Source: Albimonas sp036154955
GTDB lineage: Bacteria; Pseudomonadota; Alphaproteobacteria; Rhodobacterales; Rhodobacteraceae
Length of the DNA stretch: 64,000 bases
NCBI GenBank assembly: GCA_036154955.1
Contig: JAYZWL010000003.1
Span: 1 to 64,000, forward strand
Direction: 5' to 3'
Shown in pieces: positions 18,830-26,689 of this stretch (within the stretch, counting starts at the first letter, position 1; every line of letters begins with the position of its first letter). The translations under genes were made by a program, and so were the position numbers. The notes below the pieces were generated by a model that worked only from the letters and a program-made list of their open reading frames with translations, did no database searches and was not told the DNA's origin.

Positions 18830-19150
18830 ATGGGCACGTCCCCCGTCACCGACGCGACGTTCGACATGGACGTCATCAAGTCCGACACGCCCGTCGTGGT
18901 GGACTTCTGGGCCGAGTGGTGCGGCCCCTGCAAGCAGATCGGCCCCTCGCTGGAGGAGCTGGCCAAGGAATTCGACGGCCGCGTGAAGATCGTGAAGCTG
19001 AACGTGGACGAGAACCCCAACGCCGCCTCCAAGTTCGGCGTGCGCGGGATCCCGACCCTGCTGGTGTTCAAGGACGGCAAGGTCGCGTCTTCGAAGGTCG
19101 GCGCCGCGCCCAAGTCGGCGCTGCAGAACTGGATCGAAAGCGCGCTCTGA
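18830..19150 (+). CDS. trxA: Thioredoxin 1
   Basis: Small cytoplasmic disulfide reductase that passes electrons from NADPH and thioredoxin reductase (trxB, at 48884) to ribonucleotide reductase and other clients. The 106-residue product has the active site WAEWCGPCK (Cys31, Cys34), the cis-Pro segment RGIPTLLVFKDGK and normal length. The ATG at 18830 sits eight bases after an AAGGAGA ribosome site. A candidate TTGACC/TAGCTT promoter lies upstream. Confidence 0.97.
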   Translation: MGTSPVTDATFDMDVIKSDTPVVVDFWAEWCGPCKQIGPSLEELAKEFDGRVKIVKLNVDENPNAASKFGVRGIPTLLVFKDGKVASSKVGAAPKSALQNWIESAL

Positions 19151-19193
19151 TCCCCATGGATCGGATGCGGAGCGAGTTCGGGGGGCGGGGCCG

Positions 19194-20081
19194 GTGACCG
19201 GCGCCGCCCCCTTCGATTCGGGGTCCGGGGCCGGCTCGCTCCCCGCGCCCTCGGTCCCGGTGACCGACTGGTCCGACGCCTATGACAACGTGGGCCACAT
19301 CCCCGGCGCCGCCGACTTCCCGCCCCGCTGGACGGCGGAGGCGGCGGCGTTCCGCGCCGCGATGGGCCCCCGCGCCCGGCTGGACCTGCCCTATCCCGGC
19401 CCGCTGGCCGACGCGGGGCGCGAGGCCTTCGACCTGTTCCTGCCCGAGGGCGAACCCCGCGGCCTCGCCGTCTTCCTGCATGGCGGCTACTGGCGCGCCT
19501 TCGGGCGGGAGACCTGGTCCCATCTCGCCGCCGGCCCCTTGGCGCGGGGCTGGGCGGTGGCCATCCCCTCCTACACGCTGGCCCCGGCGGCGCGCATCGC
19601 GCAGATCGGCGCGCAGGCCCGCGCGGCGCTGATCGCGGCGGCGGAGGCGGTTCCGGGCGCGCCGGTGGCGATCTCGGGCCATTCGGCGGGCGGGCAGCTC
19701 GCGGCAAGGCTGCTCTGCGCCGACGTGGATCTGCCGGCCCCCTTGCGCGCCCGCATCGCGCGCGCGGTGGCGATCTCGGGCCTGTTCGACCTGCGGCCGC
19801 TGCTGGGCGCCGGGCTGAACGAGGTGCTGCGCCTCGACGCGGCCGAGGCCGCGGCCGAAAGCCCCGCGCACCTGCCCCCCGCCCCCGGCGCCCGGCTGCT
19901 GGCCTGGACGGGGGCTGCGGAGCGGCCGGAATACCTGCGCCTCGCCCGCCTGATCGAGGCCGCCTGGGGCGCGGAGGCGGAGGTGGCCGCGCATTTCGCC
20001 CCCGGCGCCCATCATTTCGACGTCATCGCGCCCCTGACCGACCCGGACAGCCCCCTGACGCGGGCGCTCACGGACTGGTAA
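19194..20081 (+). CDS. Alpha/beta hydrolase, esterase or arylformamidase-like
   Basis: Cytoplasmic serine hydrolase of 295 residues. The oxyanion-hole motif HGGYW (in VFLHGGYWRAF), nucleophile elbow GHSAGGQ and C-terminal HHFDV (catalytic His) are the arrangement seen in kynurenine formamidase/BD-FAE-type esterases. The substrate cannot be read from sequence, and no kynurenine-pathway gene is adjacent. The start is GTG at 19194. It lies between trxA and a stand-alone Lrp sensor domain on the same strand. Confidence 0.8.
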   Translation: MTGAAPFDSGSGAGSLPAPSVPVTDWSDAYDNVGHIPGAADFPPRWTAEAAAFRAAMGPRARLDLPYPGPLADAGREAFDLFLPEGEPRGLAVFLHGGYWRAFGRETWSHLAAGPLARGWAVAIPSYTLAPAARIAQIGAQARAALIAAAEAVPGAPVAISGHSAGGQLAARLLCADVDLPAPLRARIARAVAISGLFDLRPLLGAGLNEVLRLDAAEAAAESPAHLPPAPGARLLAWTGAAERPEYLRLARLIEAAWGAEAEVAAHFAPGAHHFDVIAPLTDPDSPLTRALTDW

Positions 20082-20114
20082 GGAAAGGCCGAGGCGACAG
20101 GGAGGACCAGGCCG

Positions 20115-20351
20115 ATGCAATGCTTCTTCGTGCAGATCAAGACCCGGCTCGGGCGGGCCTATGACGTGGCCGACCAGCTCGCCCGGCGCGAGGTGGCGTC
20201 CGAGATCTACTCGACCTCCGGCGAATGGGACCTGCTGGCCAAGTTCTATGTCGGCGACGACGTGGATATCGGCCATTTCATCAACGAGGAGGTGCACGGG
20301 CTCGACGGGCTGGAGCGCACCTTCACCACGCTGACTTTCAAGGCGTTCTGA
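20115..20351 (+). CDS. Stand-alone Lrp/AsnC ligand-binding (RAM) domain protein
   Basis: A 78-residue protein consisting only of the alpha-beta sandwich effector domain of Lrp/AsnC regulators (MQCFFVQIKT..., ASEIYSTSGEWDLLAKFYV, TFTTLTFKAF), without a helix-turn-helix. Such single-domain proteins oligomerise and bind small ligands; a regulatory partner is not evident. It follows a GGGAGG ribosome site 33 bases after the hydrolase gene. Confidence 0.88.
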   Translation: MQCFFVQIKTRLGRAYDVADQLARREVASEIYSTSGEWDLLAKFYVGDDVDIGHFINEEVHGLDGLERTFTTLTFKAF

Positions 20352-20402
20352 GCGCGGAGCCCCCGGCGCCGCGGCATCCGCCGCCGGCGGGTCCGGGACG
20401 TG

Positions 20403-20430
20403 TTGACAGGGGCCGGGGGGCCGTATATCT
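20403..20430 (+). promoter_or_regulatory. Promoter of tRNA-Val
   Basis: A perfect TTGACA (20403-20408) is followed after 15 bases by TATATC/T (20424-20430), 12 bases before the tRNA. These are the most consensus-like promoter elements in the window. Confidence 0.75.
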
Positions 20431-20442
20431 CCCCGGGCCGAA

Positions 20443-20517
20443 GGGCGCGTAGCTCAGTGGTAGAGCACTATGTTGACATCGTAGGGGTCGCTGGTTCGAT
20501 ACCAGCCGCGCCCACCA
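20443..20517 (+). tRNA. tRNA-Val (anticodon GAC)
   Basis: A complete cloverleaf can be drawn: acceptor GGGCGCG with CGCGCCC, D arm GCTC/GAGC, anticodon stem CTATG/CGTAG around loop TTGACAT (anticodon GAC, reading GUC/GUU), a five-base variable region and T arm GCTGG-TTCGATA-CCAGC. The discriminator A and the CCA end are encoded (20514-20517). Confidence 0.96.
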
Positions 20518-20632
20518 CCCTACGATCCGGAGGCCGGTCCCGCGGGATGGCCTCGCTCCCCTCCCAAGCTCGCATATCCGCACGATGACCTGAGGACGGG
20601 GCCGACGCCCGGATCGTTCGCGCCTGCGCATG

Positions 20633-20665
20633 AAAAAGGCCCCCCGGCGAACCGGGGGGCCTTTT
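20633..20665. terminator. Bidirectional intrinsic terminator
   Basis: AAAAAGGCCCCCCGG, a CGAA loop and CCGGGGGGCCTTTT form a long perfect stem with A and T tails, so it can stop transcription from the tRNA side (plus) and from the acyl-CoA synthetase (minus). Confidence 0.9.
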
Positions 20666-20720
20666 CGCGTTGCGGCGGGAGCCGCGGCGGGCCGGGCGGC
20701 GGTCTGGGCGCGGGGCCGCG

Positions 20721-22289
20721 TCAGGCCGCGCCCGCCGACACCGCGCTTTCGGCGCCGCCATGGAGCACCCGAAGCTCCCGCTTCAGGATCTTGCCCGAGG
20801 CGTTGCGGGGCAGCTCGGTCGCGAAGATCACCCGCTTGGGCACCTTGTAGTGGGCGAGCGTGGCCCTGGAATGGGCGATCAGCTCGGCCTCGGTCGGCTC
20901 CGCGCCCTCGCGCAGCACCACCACGGCGGCGATCGCCTCCAGCCATTTCGCGTCGGGCAGGCCGACCACGGCGACCTCGAACACCGCGGGATGGGTGAAC
21001 AGCGCGTCCTCGACCTCCCGGCTCGCCACCAGCACGCCGCCGGTGTTGATCACGTCCTTGAGCCGGTCGACGATGTAGAGATAGCCCTCCGCGTCGAGCC
21101 GGCCCATGTCGCCGGAATGGAACCAGCCGCCGGCGAAGGCCTCCTCGGTGGCCTCGGGGCGGTTCCAGTATTCGGTGATCAGGTGCGGGGTGCGGTGCAC
21201 GATCTCGCCGGTCTCGCCGACGGGGACGTCGTTCATGTCCTCGTCCACCACCCGGGTCTCCACGTTCAGCACCGTGCGTCCGCAGGAGGTCAGGCGGCCG
21301 TCATGCTCCTCGGGGCGCAGGACGGTGGTCAGAGGGCCGGTCTCGGACTGGCCGTAGCAGTTGTAGACCTGCACGCCGGGCATCCGCTCGCGCAGCTCGG
21401 CCAGGATCGGTTCGGGCATGATCGAGGCGCCGTAATAGATCTTCTCCAGCCGGGTCATGCCGGCGGCGTCGAAGCCCGGATGGCGCAGCAGGCTGACCCA
21501 GACCGTGGGCGGCGCGAAGAACGAGGTGATGCCATGGTCGGCGATGGCCTGGAACACCGCCTCGGGCTTGGGCTGCTCCAGGATCACCGAGGTGCAGCCG
21601 GCCAGCATCTGCGGGTTGGAGAAGGTGTGGATCTGACCGGCATGGTAGAGCGGCAGCGACCACAGGCAGCGGTCGGTGGGCTTCACGTCCAGCGCGTAGA
21701 TGCAGGACATGAACTCGGCCAGCAGGGCGCGGTGCTTCATCAGCCCGCCCTTCGGCTTGCCGGTGGTGCCGGAGGTGTAGAGGATCTGCACGAAATCCTC
21801 GTCGCCCACGTCCCATTCCCGCTCGGGCTCCGCGTCCGACAGGGCGGCCGCGAGGATGTCCACCGGGTCGCCGCCGTCGAAGCGGGACAGGATCTCCAGC
21901 CCCGGGACGTCGCGCACCTCGTCGACCGCGCCGGTCAGGGCCGCGTCGTAGATCAGGGCGCGGGCGCCGGACTGCTCGACGATGTAGCGCAGCTCCGGCC
22001 CCGTCAGGCCGTAATTGGCGGGGACGTGGACCAGGCCCGACTGGCAGCATGCCAGCCAGAGCAGGAAGTAGCTGTCGGAGTTGCGGGCGAAGGCGGCGAC
22101 GCGGTCGCCCTTCTTCAGGCCGGCGTCGCGCAGGTGGCAGGCGATGCGGAAGGCGGCGGTCTCCATCTCCGCGAAGGTCCAGGAGCGGTCCTCCCAGACC
22201 AGGGCGGTCTTGTCGGAGTAGCGGGCGACGGCGCGGCGGAGCGCGTCGCCGATGCCGTTGCGGCCCGCGCGGGCGCCGGGTTGGGTCAT
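20721..22289 (-). CDS. AMP-forming acyl-CoA synthetase
   Basis: Adenylate-forming enzyme activating a carboxylic acid to its CoA thioester via an acyl-AMP. The 522-residue protein has the P-loop YTSGTTGKPKG, YYGASIMP, the A5 motif YGQSETGP, the A7/A8 hinge WFHSGDMGRLDAEGYLYIVDRLKD and the catalytic lysine in NASGKILKREL. It resembles medium/long-chain acyl-CoA ligases (FadD/CaiC type); chain length cannot be read. It is convergent with the tRNA gene across a bidirectional terminator. A spaced inverted repeat 53-109 bases upstream of the start is a candidate regulator site. Confidence 0.9.
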   Translation of the reverse strand: MTQPGARAGRNGIGDALRRAVARYSDKTALVWEDRSWTFAEMETAAFRIACHLRDAGLKKGDRVAAFARNSDSYFLLWLACCQSGLVHVPANYGLTGPELRYIVEQSGARALIYDAALTGAVDEVRDVPGLEILSRFDGGDPVDILAAALSDAEPEREWDVGDEDFVQILYTSGTTGKPKGGLMKHRALLAEFMSCIYALDVKPTDRCLWSLPLYHAGQIHTFSNPQMLAGCTSVILEQPKPEAVFQAIADHGITSFFAPPTVWVSLLRHPGFDAAGMTRLEKIYYGASIMPEPILAELRERMPGVQVYNCYGQSETGPLTTVLRPEEHDGRLTSCGRTVLNVETRVVDEDMNDVPVGETGEIVHRTPHLITEYWNRPEATEEAFAGGWFHSGDMGRLDAEGYLYIVDRLKDVINTGGVLVASREVEDALFTHPAVFEVAVVGLPDAKWLEAIAAVVVLREGAEPTEAELIAHSRATLAHYKVPKRVIFATELPRNASGKILKRELRVLHGGAESAVSAGAA

Positions 22290-22341
22290 GGATGGTCCTC
22301 CCTGTCCGCGGCCGGGGGCCGGCGTCGCGGTCGTGCGGTTT

Positions 22342-22398
22342 CGTATGTTCTGTCGCCGGCGGGCGTGGGGGCCGGCGGATTGTCGGACAGAATATGCG
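22342..22398. promoter_or_regulatory. Spaced inverted repeat upstream of the acyl-CoA synthetase
   Basis: CGTATGTTCTGTC (22342-22354) and GACAGAATATGCG (22386-22398) match as inverted copies at 11 of 13 positions. The right copy overlaps the small palindrome TGTCGGACA. These are the AT-richest words in the gap. Confidence 0.45.
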
Positions 22399-22586
22399 AG
22401 GGCCGGGAGCGGTCAAGCCGCCGGCGCGCAGGGAAGGCGCGATGGGCGCGGCGGAGGGGGCGGGAGGCCGCGCCCCGGCCCGCGCGCCGGCGGGACCGGG
22501 GCGCCGGCGCGGCCGGGGGCAGGGGGCGCCGGCGGTCCCGTTTCGGGCGGCGGCGGGGGGGAGGAGACGGCCCGGCCGGGCGCCGT
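22399..22586. other. Non-coding remainder of the spacer upstream of the acyl-CoA synthetase
   Basis: The spacer between the acyl-CoA synthetase start (22289) and the oxidoreductase stop (22647) totals about 357 bases. Apart from the inverted repeat and repeat copy B, the rest is GC-rich low-complexity DNA with no supported gene. Confidence 0.55.
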
Positions 22587-22645
22587 CGCCGCCCCGCCGC
22601 GCGGGCGCCCGCGCGACGCCCGCGTCCGGGTCGTCGCGCGGCGTC
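22587..22645. repeat. Intergenic repeat, copy B
   Basis: Second copy of the ~60-base repeat seen at 921-979; the first 25 bases are identical. It ends one base before the stop codon of the quinone oxidoreductase. Confidence 0.6.
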
Positions 22646-22646
22646 G

Positions 22647-23621
22647 CTACCCCATCTTCAGCACGAGGCTGCCGGAGGTGCGGCCGGCCTCCAGATCCTC
22701 ATGCGCGCGGGCGATGTCGTCGAACGGATAGACATGCTCGGTCCGCACCCGGATCCGGCCCGCGGCCACCATGTCGAACAGGTCCGCCGCCCGCCGGTCC
22801 CGCTGGCCTGGGTCGGCGATGTAGTCGCCCAGCATCGGCCGGGTCAGGGTCAGGGAGCCGCGGTTGCCCAGCTCCTGGATCGTCACCGGCGGGATCGAGC
22901 CCGACGCCTGCCCGTAGCTGACCATGTGCCCGCGCCGCGCCAGGCTGTCGAGCGAGCGGACATAGGTGTCCTTGCCCACCGCGTCGTAGACCACGCCGAC
23001 CATGGCCCCGCCGGTGACCTCGCGCACCTCGCCGGCGATGTCGGCGTCGCGCCCGACGATGACATGGGCGCAGCCGGCCTCGCGGGCCAGCGCCGCCTTG
23101 GCCTCGGACGAGGCGGTCCCGATCACCTTCGCCCCGATCGCCGTCGCCCATTGCGCCAGGATCAGCCCCACGCCGCCGGCCGCGGCGTGGACGAGGATCG
23201 CGTCCCCCGCCTTCACCGGATGCACGTCATGCAGCAGGAAATGCGCGGTGATCCCCCGCAGCACGATGGCGGCGGCGGTCACGTCGTCGATCTCGTCCGG
23301 CAGGCGGATCAGGTGCCTGGGGTCGATGATCCGCGCCTCGGCGTAGCTGCCGTGCAGGGCGCAATAGGCCACCCGGTCGCCGGAGGACCAGCCGGTCACG
23401 CCCGGCCCCACCGCCTCGATCACGCCGACGCCCTCGCGCCCCGGGATCATCGGCATCGGCGCGGGGTAGAGGCCCGAGCGGGAATAGATGTCGGTGAAGT
23501 TCACGCCCGAAGCGGTCTGGCGCATCCGCACCTCGCCCCTGCCGGGGGCCGGCACGTCGATCTCGTCGATCTGGAGCACCTCTGGCCCGCCGGGCCGGTG
23601 GAAACGGATCGCCCTGACCAT
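22647..23621 (-). CDS. NADPH:quinone oxidoreductase (zeta-crystallin family)
   Basis: Zinc-free medium-chain dehydrogenase of 324 residues, related to E. coli QorA. It has the GroES-like N-terminal part (GVNFTDIYSRSGLY, PMIPGREGVGVIEAVGPGV), the Rossmann segment ILVHAAAGGVGLILAQWA and the C-terminal PFDDIARAHEDLEAGRTSGSLVL ending typical of quinone reductases. The start at 23621 follows an AGGGAGA ribosome site; an earlier in-frame ATG adds non-family residues. Upstream of the acyl-CoA synthetase on the same strand but separated by about 357 bases. Confidence 0.92.
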   Translation of the reverse strand: MVRAIRFHRPGGPEVLQIDEIDVPAPGRGEVRMRQTASGVNFTDIYSRSGLYPAPMPMIPGREGVGVIEAVGPGVTGWSSGDRVAYCALHGSYAEARIIDPRHLIRLPDEIDDVTAAAIVLRGITAHFLLHDVHPVKAGDAILVHAAAGGVGLILAQWATAIGAKVIGTASSEAKAALAREAGCAHVIVGRDADIAGEVREVTGGAMVGVVYDAVGKDTYVRSLDSLARRGHMVSYGQASGSIPPVTIQELGNRGSLTLTRPMLGDYIADPGQRDRRAADLFDMVAAGRIRVRTEHVYPFDDIARAHEDLEAGRTSGSLVLKMG

Positions 23622-23809
23622 GGGTCGTTCTCCCTGCTGCTCGTCCGCCGCGGCGGCTCTTGCCGGCAGATGAAAGATCAATCGCGGCGGGCGCAACCCC
23701 GGGGGCGGCCGATAGTCGACGCAAGCCCCGGCCCCGGTCTTGCGCGGATGACGGGGAGGAGCGCCGGTCCCGCCGGCCCCAACGACCGTTCCGGGGAGGG
23801 GACGCCGCC

Positions 23810-25030
23810 ATGACCGCCCGCATGTTCTCGATCGGCGATTACGAGACCGCCGCCCGTCGCCGCCTGCCCGCCTGCGTGTGGGAGTTCCTGTCGGGGGGCG
23901 TGGAGGACAACGTCTCCCGCGATCGCAACGCGCAGGCCTTCGACCGCTGGGCGCTGGTTCCGCGGATGCTGGTGGACGTGTCGGAGGTCGACGCCTCGGT
24001 CGAGGTGTTCGGCCAGCGCTTCGCCGCGCCCATCGGGATGCCGCCGACCGGGGTGACGGCGATCTACCGGCCGCGCTGCGACGCGATGCTCGCCCGGCAA
24101 TTCCACGCCGCCGGGCTGCCCTACATCATCTCCGGCGCCTCGACCGTGCCGCTGGAGGAGCTGGCGAAGCTGCATCCGGGCTGCTGGTATCAGGGCTATT
24201 TCTCCTCCGACCGGCCGCTGCTGGACCGGATCTGCGCGCGGCTGGAGGCGGCGGGGATCGAGGTGCTGGTGGTCACGGCCGACGTGCCGGTGGCCGCGAA
24301 CCGGGAGAACATCGCCCGCCATGACTTCACCATCCCGTTCAAGACCACCTGGCGGGTGGCGCTGGACGGGCTGATGCATCCGCGCTGGATGGCCGAGACG
24401 CTGATCCCCACCCTGCGCGACGGCGGCGCCCCGCGCTTCGCCAACCAGACCGATGTGATGGGCCCGCGGATCATCGACGACGCGCCGCGCAGCTTCCGCG
24501 GCGGGCGCGACCGGCTGGACTGGGACGACATCGCCTGGCTGCGGGAGCGCTGGAAGGGCAGGCTGGTCATCAAGGGCGTGCTGCATCCCGGCGACGCGGT
24601 CCGCGCGGCGGAGATCGGCTGCGACGGGGTGGTGGTGTCGAACCATGGCGGCCGGCAGCTCGACCGCGGGCCGGGCGGGCTCGACGCGCTGCCGGGCGTG
24701 GTGGCGGCCGCGGGCGACCGGCTGACGGTGATGCTGGACGGCGGCGTGCGCCGCGGGTCGCACGCGCTGATCGCCCGGGCGCTGGGCGCGAAGATGGTGT
24801 TCGCGGGCCGCCCGTTCCTGTGGGGCGCGGCGGCGCGGGGGGAGGCGGGGCTCGCCCATGTCATCGAGCTGTTCCGCAAGGAGATCGGCATCGACCTCGC
24901 GCTGATGGGCGTGCCCCGCGCCGCCGATATCGGGGCGGAGCATGTCACCCGGGCCGACGTCCCCGCCGACATCCCGCCAGGCCTCGCCGCCGCCGACGGC
25001 GCGCGCCCCGGCTATCTCGGCGCCGCCTGA
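23810..25030 (+). CDS. FMN-dependent alpha-hydroxy-acid oxidase/dehydrogenase
   Basis: Flavoenzyme oxidising an L-2-hydroxy acid (lactate, glycolate or mandelate type) to the 2-oxo acid. The 406-residue TIM-barrel protein starts with FSIGDYETAARRRLP and holds the catalytic/FMN cluster VVSNHGGRQLDRGPGGLDALP (catalytic His and Arg), VMLDGGVRRGSHALIARALGAK and FAGRPFLWGAAARG. Substrate specificity is not readable. The downstream enolase-superfamily gene starts 43 bases later, suggesting one operon for hydroxy-acid catabolism. The ATG at 23810 follows a GGGGAGGGG ribosome site. Confidence 0.9.
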   Translation: MTARMFSIGDYETAARRRLPACVWEFLSGGVEDNVSRDRNAQAFDRWALVPRMLVDVSEVDASVEVFGQRFAAPIGMPPTGVTAIYRPRCDAMLARQFHAAGLPYIISGASTVPLEELAKLHPGCWYQGYFSSDRPLLDRICARLEAAGIEVLVVTADVPVAANRENIARHDFTIPFKTTWRVALDGLMHPRWMAETLIPTLRDGGAPRFANQTDVMGPRIIDDAPRSFRGGRDRLDWDDIAWLRERWKGRLVIKGVLHPGDAVRAAEIGCDGVVVSNHGGRQLDRGPGGLDALPGVVAAAGDRLTVMLDGGVRRGSHALIARALGAKMVFAGRPFLWGAAARGEAGLAHVIELFRKEIGIDLALMGVPRAADIGAEHVTRADVPADIPPGLAAADGARPGYLGAA

Positions 25031-25073
25031 CGGCGTCCCCGACCCTATTCTCAACGGGCAGGGAGGCCCCGCG

Positions 25074-26153
25074 ATGCGCATCACCCAACTGACCACCAGG
25101 CGCGTGGATCTGCCGCTTGAGGCGCCCTTGCGCACCTCGATCCACGAAATCCGCTCCGTCACCTGCCTGCTGGTGACGCTGGAGACCGACGAGGGCCTCT
25201 CGGGCGAGGGCTACGCCTTCTGCTTCGGCCGCGACCGGCTGGCGGTGCTGGAGGCGATGGTGGACGCCCTGCGCCCCATGGTGATCGGCCGCGATCCGCA
25301 TGGGGTGGAGGCGCTGTGGGAGGACATGCTGCGCGCCTGCAACTTCCTCGGCGCCGCCGGGGTGACGGTGATCGCGATGACGCCGATCGACCTCGCCTGC
25401 TGGGACCTGATCGGCAAGGCGGCGGGCCAGCCGCTGCACCGGCTCTGGGGCGGGGCGCGGGACCGGGTCCCGGCCTACGCCTCGGGCGGGCTGTGGCTGT
25501 CCTCGGGGCCCGAGGAACTGGCGGCGGAGGCGCGGGGGTTCCTCGCCCAGGGGTTCAAGGCGATGAAGCTGCGGCTGGGCGCCCTGCCGCTGGCCGAGAA
25601 CCTGGCGCGGGTGGAGGCGGTGCGCGACGCCATCGGTCCCGACATCGCCCTGATGGCCGACGCCAACCAGGGGCTGACGGTGGCGGAGGCGATCCGGTTG
25701 GGCCGGGCGCTGGAGCCCTGCGGCCTGGTGTGGTTCGAGGAGCCGATCCCCACCTGGGACCATCACGGTCATGCCGCCATCGCGGCGGCCATCGACACGC
25801 CGCTGGCCTCGGGAGAGACGGAATACCTGCGCATGGGGCTTGCGAACATGATCGAGCGGCGGGCCTGCGACCTGCTGATGCCCGACCTTCAGCGGATGGG
25901 CGGCTACACCGAGTTCCGCCGGGCCATCGGCCAGATGGCGGCGGCGAACATCCCGTTCTCGCCCCATATCTTCACCGAGCATTCGCTGCACCTGGCCACC
26001 GGAAACTGCGCTTACGTGGAGCATATGCCCTGGTTCGGCGCGCTGTTCCGGGAGCGGATGGCGCTGGACGCGGACGGCATGATCGCGCTGCCCGAGGGGC
26101 CGGGGACCGGATTCACCTTCGATCACGACGCCATCGAGGCGCATCGGTTCTGA
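25074..26153 (+). CDS. Mandelate racemase/muconate lactonizing family enzyme
   Basis: Enolase-superfamily protein of 359 residues: N-terminal capping domain, then a TIM barrel with metal ligands Asp (LMADANQG), Glu (VWFEEPIP) and Glu (SGETEY), and the mandelate-racemase His-Asp dyad (MPDLQRMGGY and SPHIFTEHSLHLATG). The usual KxK base motif reads MKLRLG, so the second lysine is arginine, which argues against classic mandelate racemase and for a dehydratase or epimerase of unknown substrate. It follows the hydroxy-acid oxidase by 43 bases with a GGGAGG ribosome site. Confidence 0.87.
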   Translation: MRITQLTTRRVDLPLEAPLRTSIHEIRSVTCLLVTLETDEGLSGEGYAFCFGRDRLAVLEAMVDALRPMVIGRDPHGVEALWEDMLRACNFLGAAGVTVIAMTPIDLACWDLIGKAAGQPLHRLWGGARDRVPAYASGGLWLSSGPEELAAEARGFLAQGFKAMKLRLGALPLAENLARVEAVRDAIGPDIALMADANQGLTVAEAIRLGRALEPCGLVWFEEPIPTWDHHGHAAIAAAIDTPLASGETEYLRMGLANMIERRACDLLMPDLQRMGGYTEFRRAIGQMAAANIPFSPHIFTEHSLHLATGNCAYVEHMPWFGALFRERMALDADGMIALPEGPGTGFTFDHDAIEAHRF

Positions 26154-26170
26154 CGCCGCCGGACACGGTC

Positions 26171-26226
26171 CGTTCTTTCGAGGCCGCTGGACGCGGCCCG
26201 TTCTTTCGGGGCCGCTGGACGCGGCC
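26171..26226. repeat. Tandem duplication of 28 bases
   Basis: Two adjacent 28-base units (26171-26198 and 26199-26226), each CGTTCTTTCGNGGCCGCTGGACGCGGCC, differ at one base. They lie between the enolase-superfamily gene and the tautomerase. Confidence 0.85.
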
Positions 26227-26282
26227 GGGCCCGCGGGGGCATGATCGCCCCCGTCGCATCCCCCCTGCGCAGGAGACCTGCC

Positions 26283-26495
26283 ATGCCCATTCTCAACATC
26301 ACCCTGATCGAGGGCCGGACCCAGGCCCAGAAGGACGCGATGTATCGCGAGGTGACCGACGCGGTGGTGCGCAGCCTCGGCGCCCCGGCCGAGTCGGTGC
26401 GGATCATCGTCAACGAGATCCCGGCCGGGGATTTCGCCGCCGCCGGGGTCAGCAAGGCCGCCGCGAAGGCGAAGCCCGAGACGACGCCCGCCTGA
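26283..26495 (+). CDS. 4-oxalocrotonate tautomerase-like protein
   Basis: Small tautomerase-superfamily protein (70 residues) with the catalytic amino-terminal Pro exposed after Met removal (MPILNITLIEGR), an Arg in EGR and the VRIIVNEI strand. Family members isomerise 2-hydroxymuconate or related unsaturated 2-oxo acids, which fits a catabolic role beside the hydroxy-acid oxidase and enolase-superfamily enzyme. The ATG at 26283 is fixed by the need for Pro at position 2. Confidence 0.9.
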   Translation: MPILNITLIEGRTQAQKDAMYREVTDAVVRSLGAPAESVRIIVNEIPAGDFAAAGVSKAAAKAKPETTPA

Positions 26496-26515
26496 CGGGC
26501 GCCCGGGCCGGACCC

Positions 26516-26543
26516 GGCGCCGCGCCTTTTCGCACGCGGCGCC
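26516..26543 (+). terminator. Hairpin after the tautomerase gene
   Basis: GGCGCCGCG (26516-26524) pairs perfectly with CGCGGCGCC (26535-26543) around a ten-base loop. There is no T tract after the stem. Confidence 0.5.
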
Positions 26544-26598
26544 CTCCCGCCAGGGCGAAATCCCGCCCCTGACGCGGCGTTCCGGAAGGCGCCCGCGG

Positions 26599-26630
26599 TT
26601 GACAGCGGCGCGCGCGGCCCCTCCTATCCT
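26599..26630 (+). promoter_or_regulatory. Candidate promoter of the ABC importer operon
   Basis: A perfect TTGACA (26599-26604) with TCCTAT at 17-base spacing (26622-26627) lies 63 bases before the binding-protein gene. Confidence 0.55.
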
Positions 26631-26689
26631 GCCCCCTGAACGCGCCCCGGACCGAAGGGCGCACCCAGCGCCCCGGGAGGAGCCTCGCC

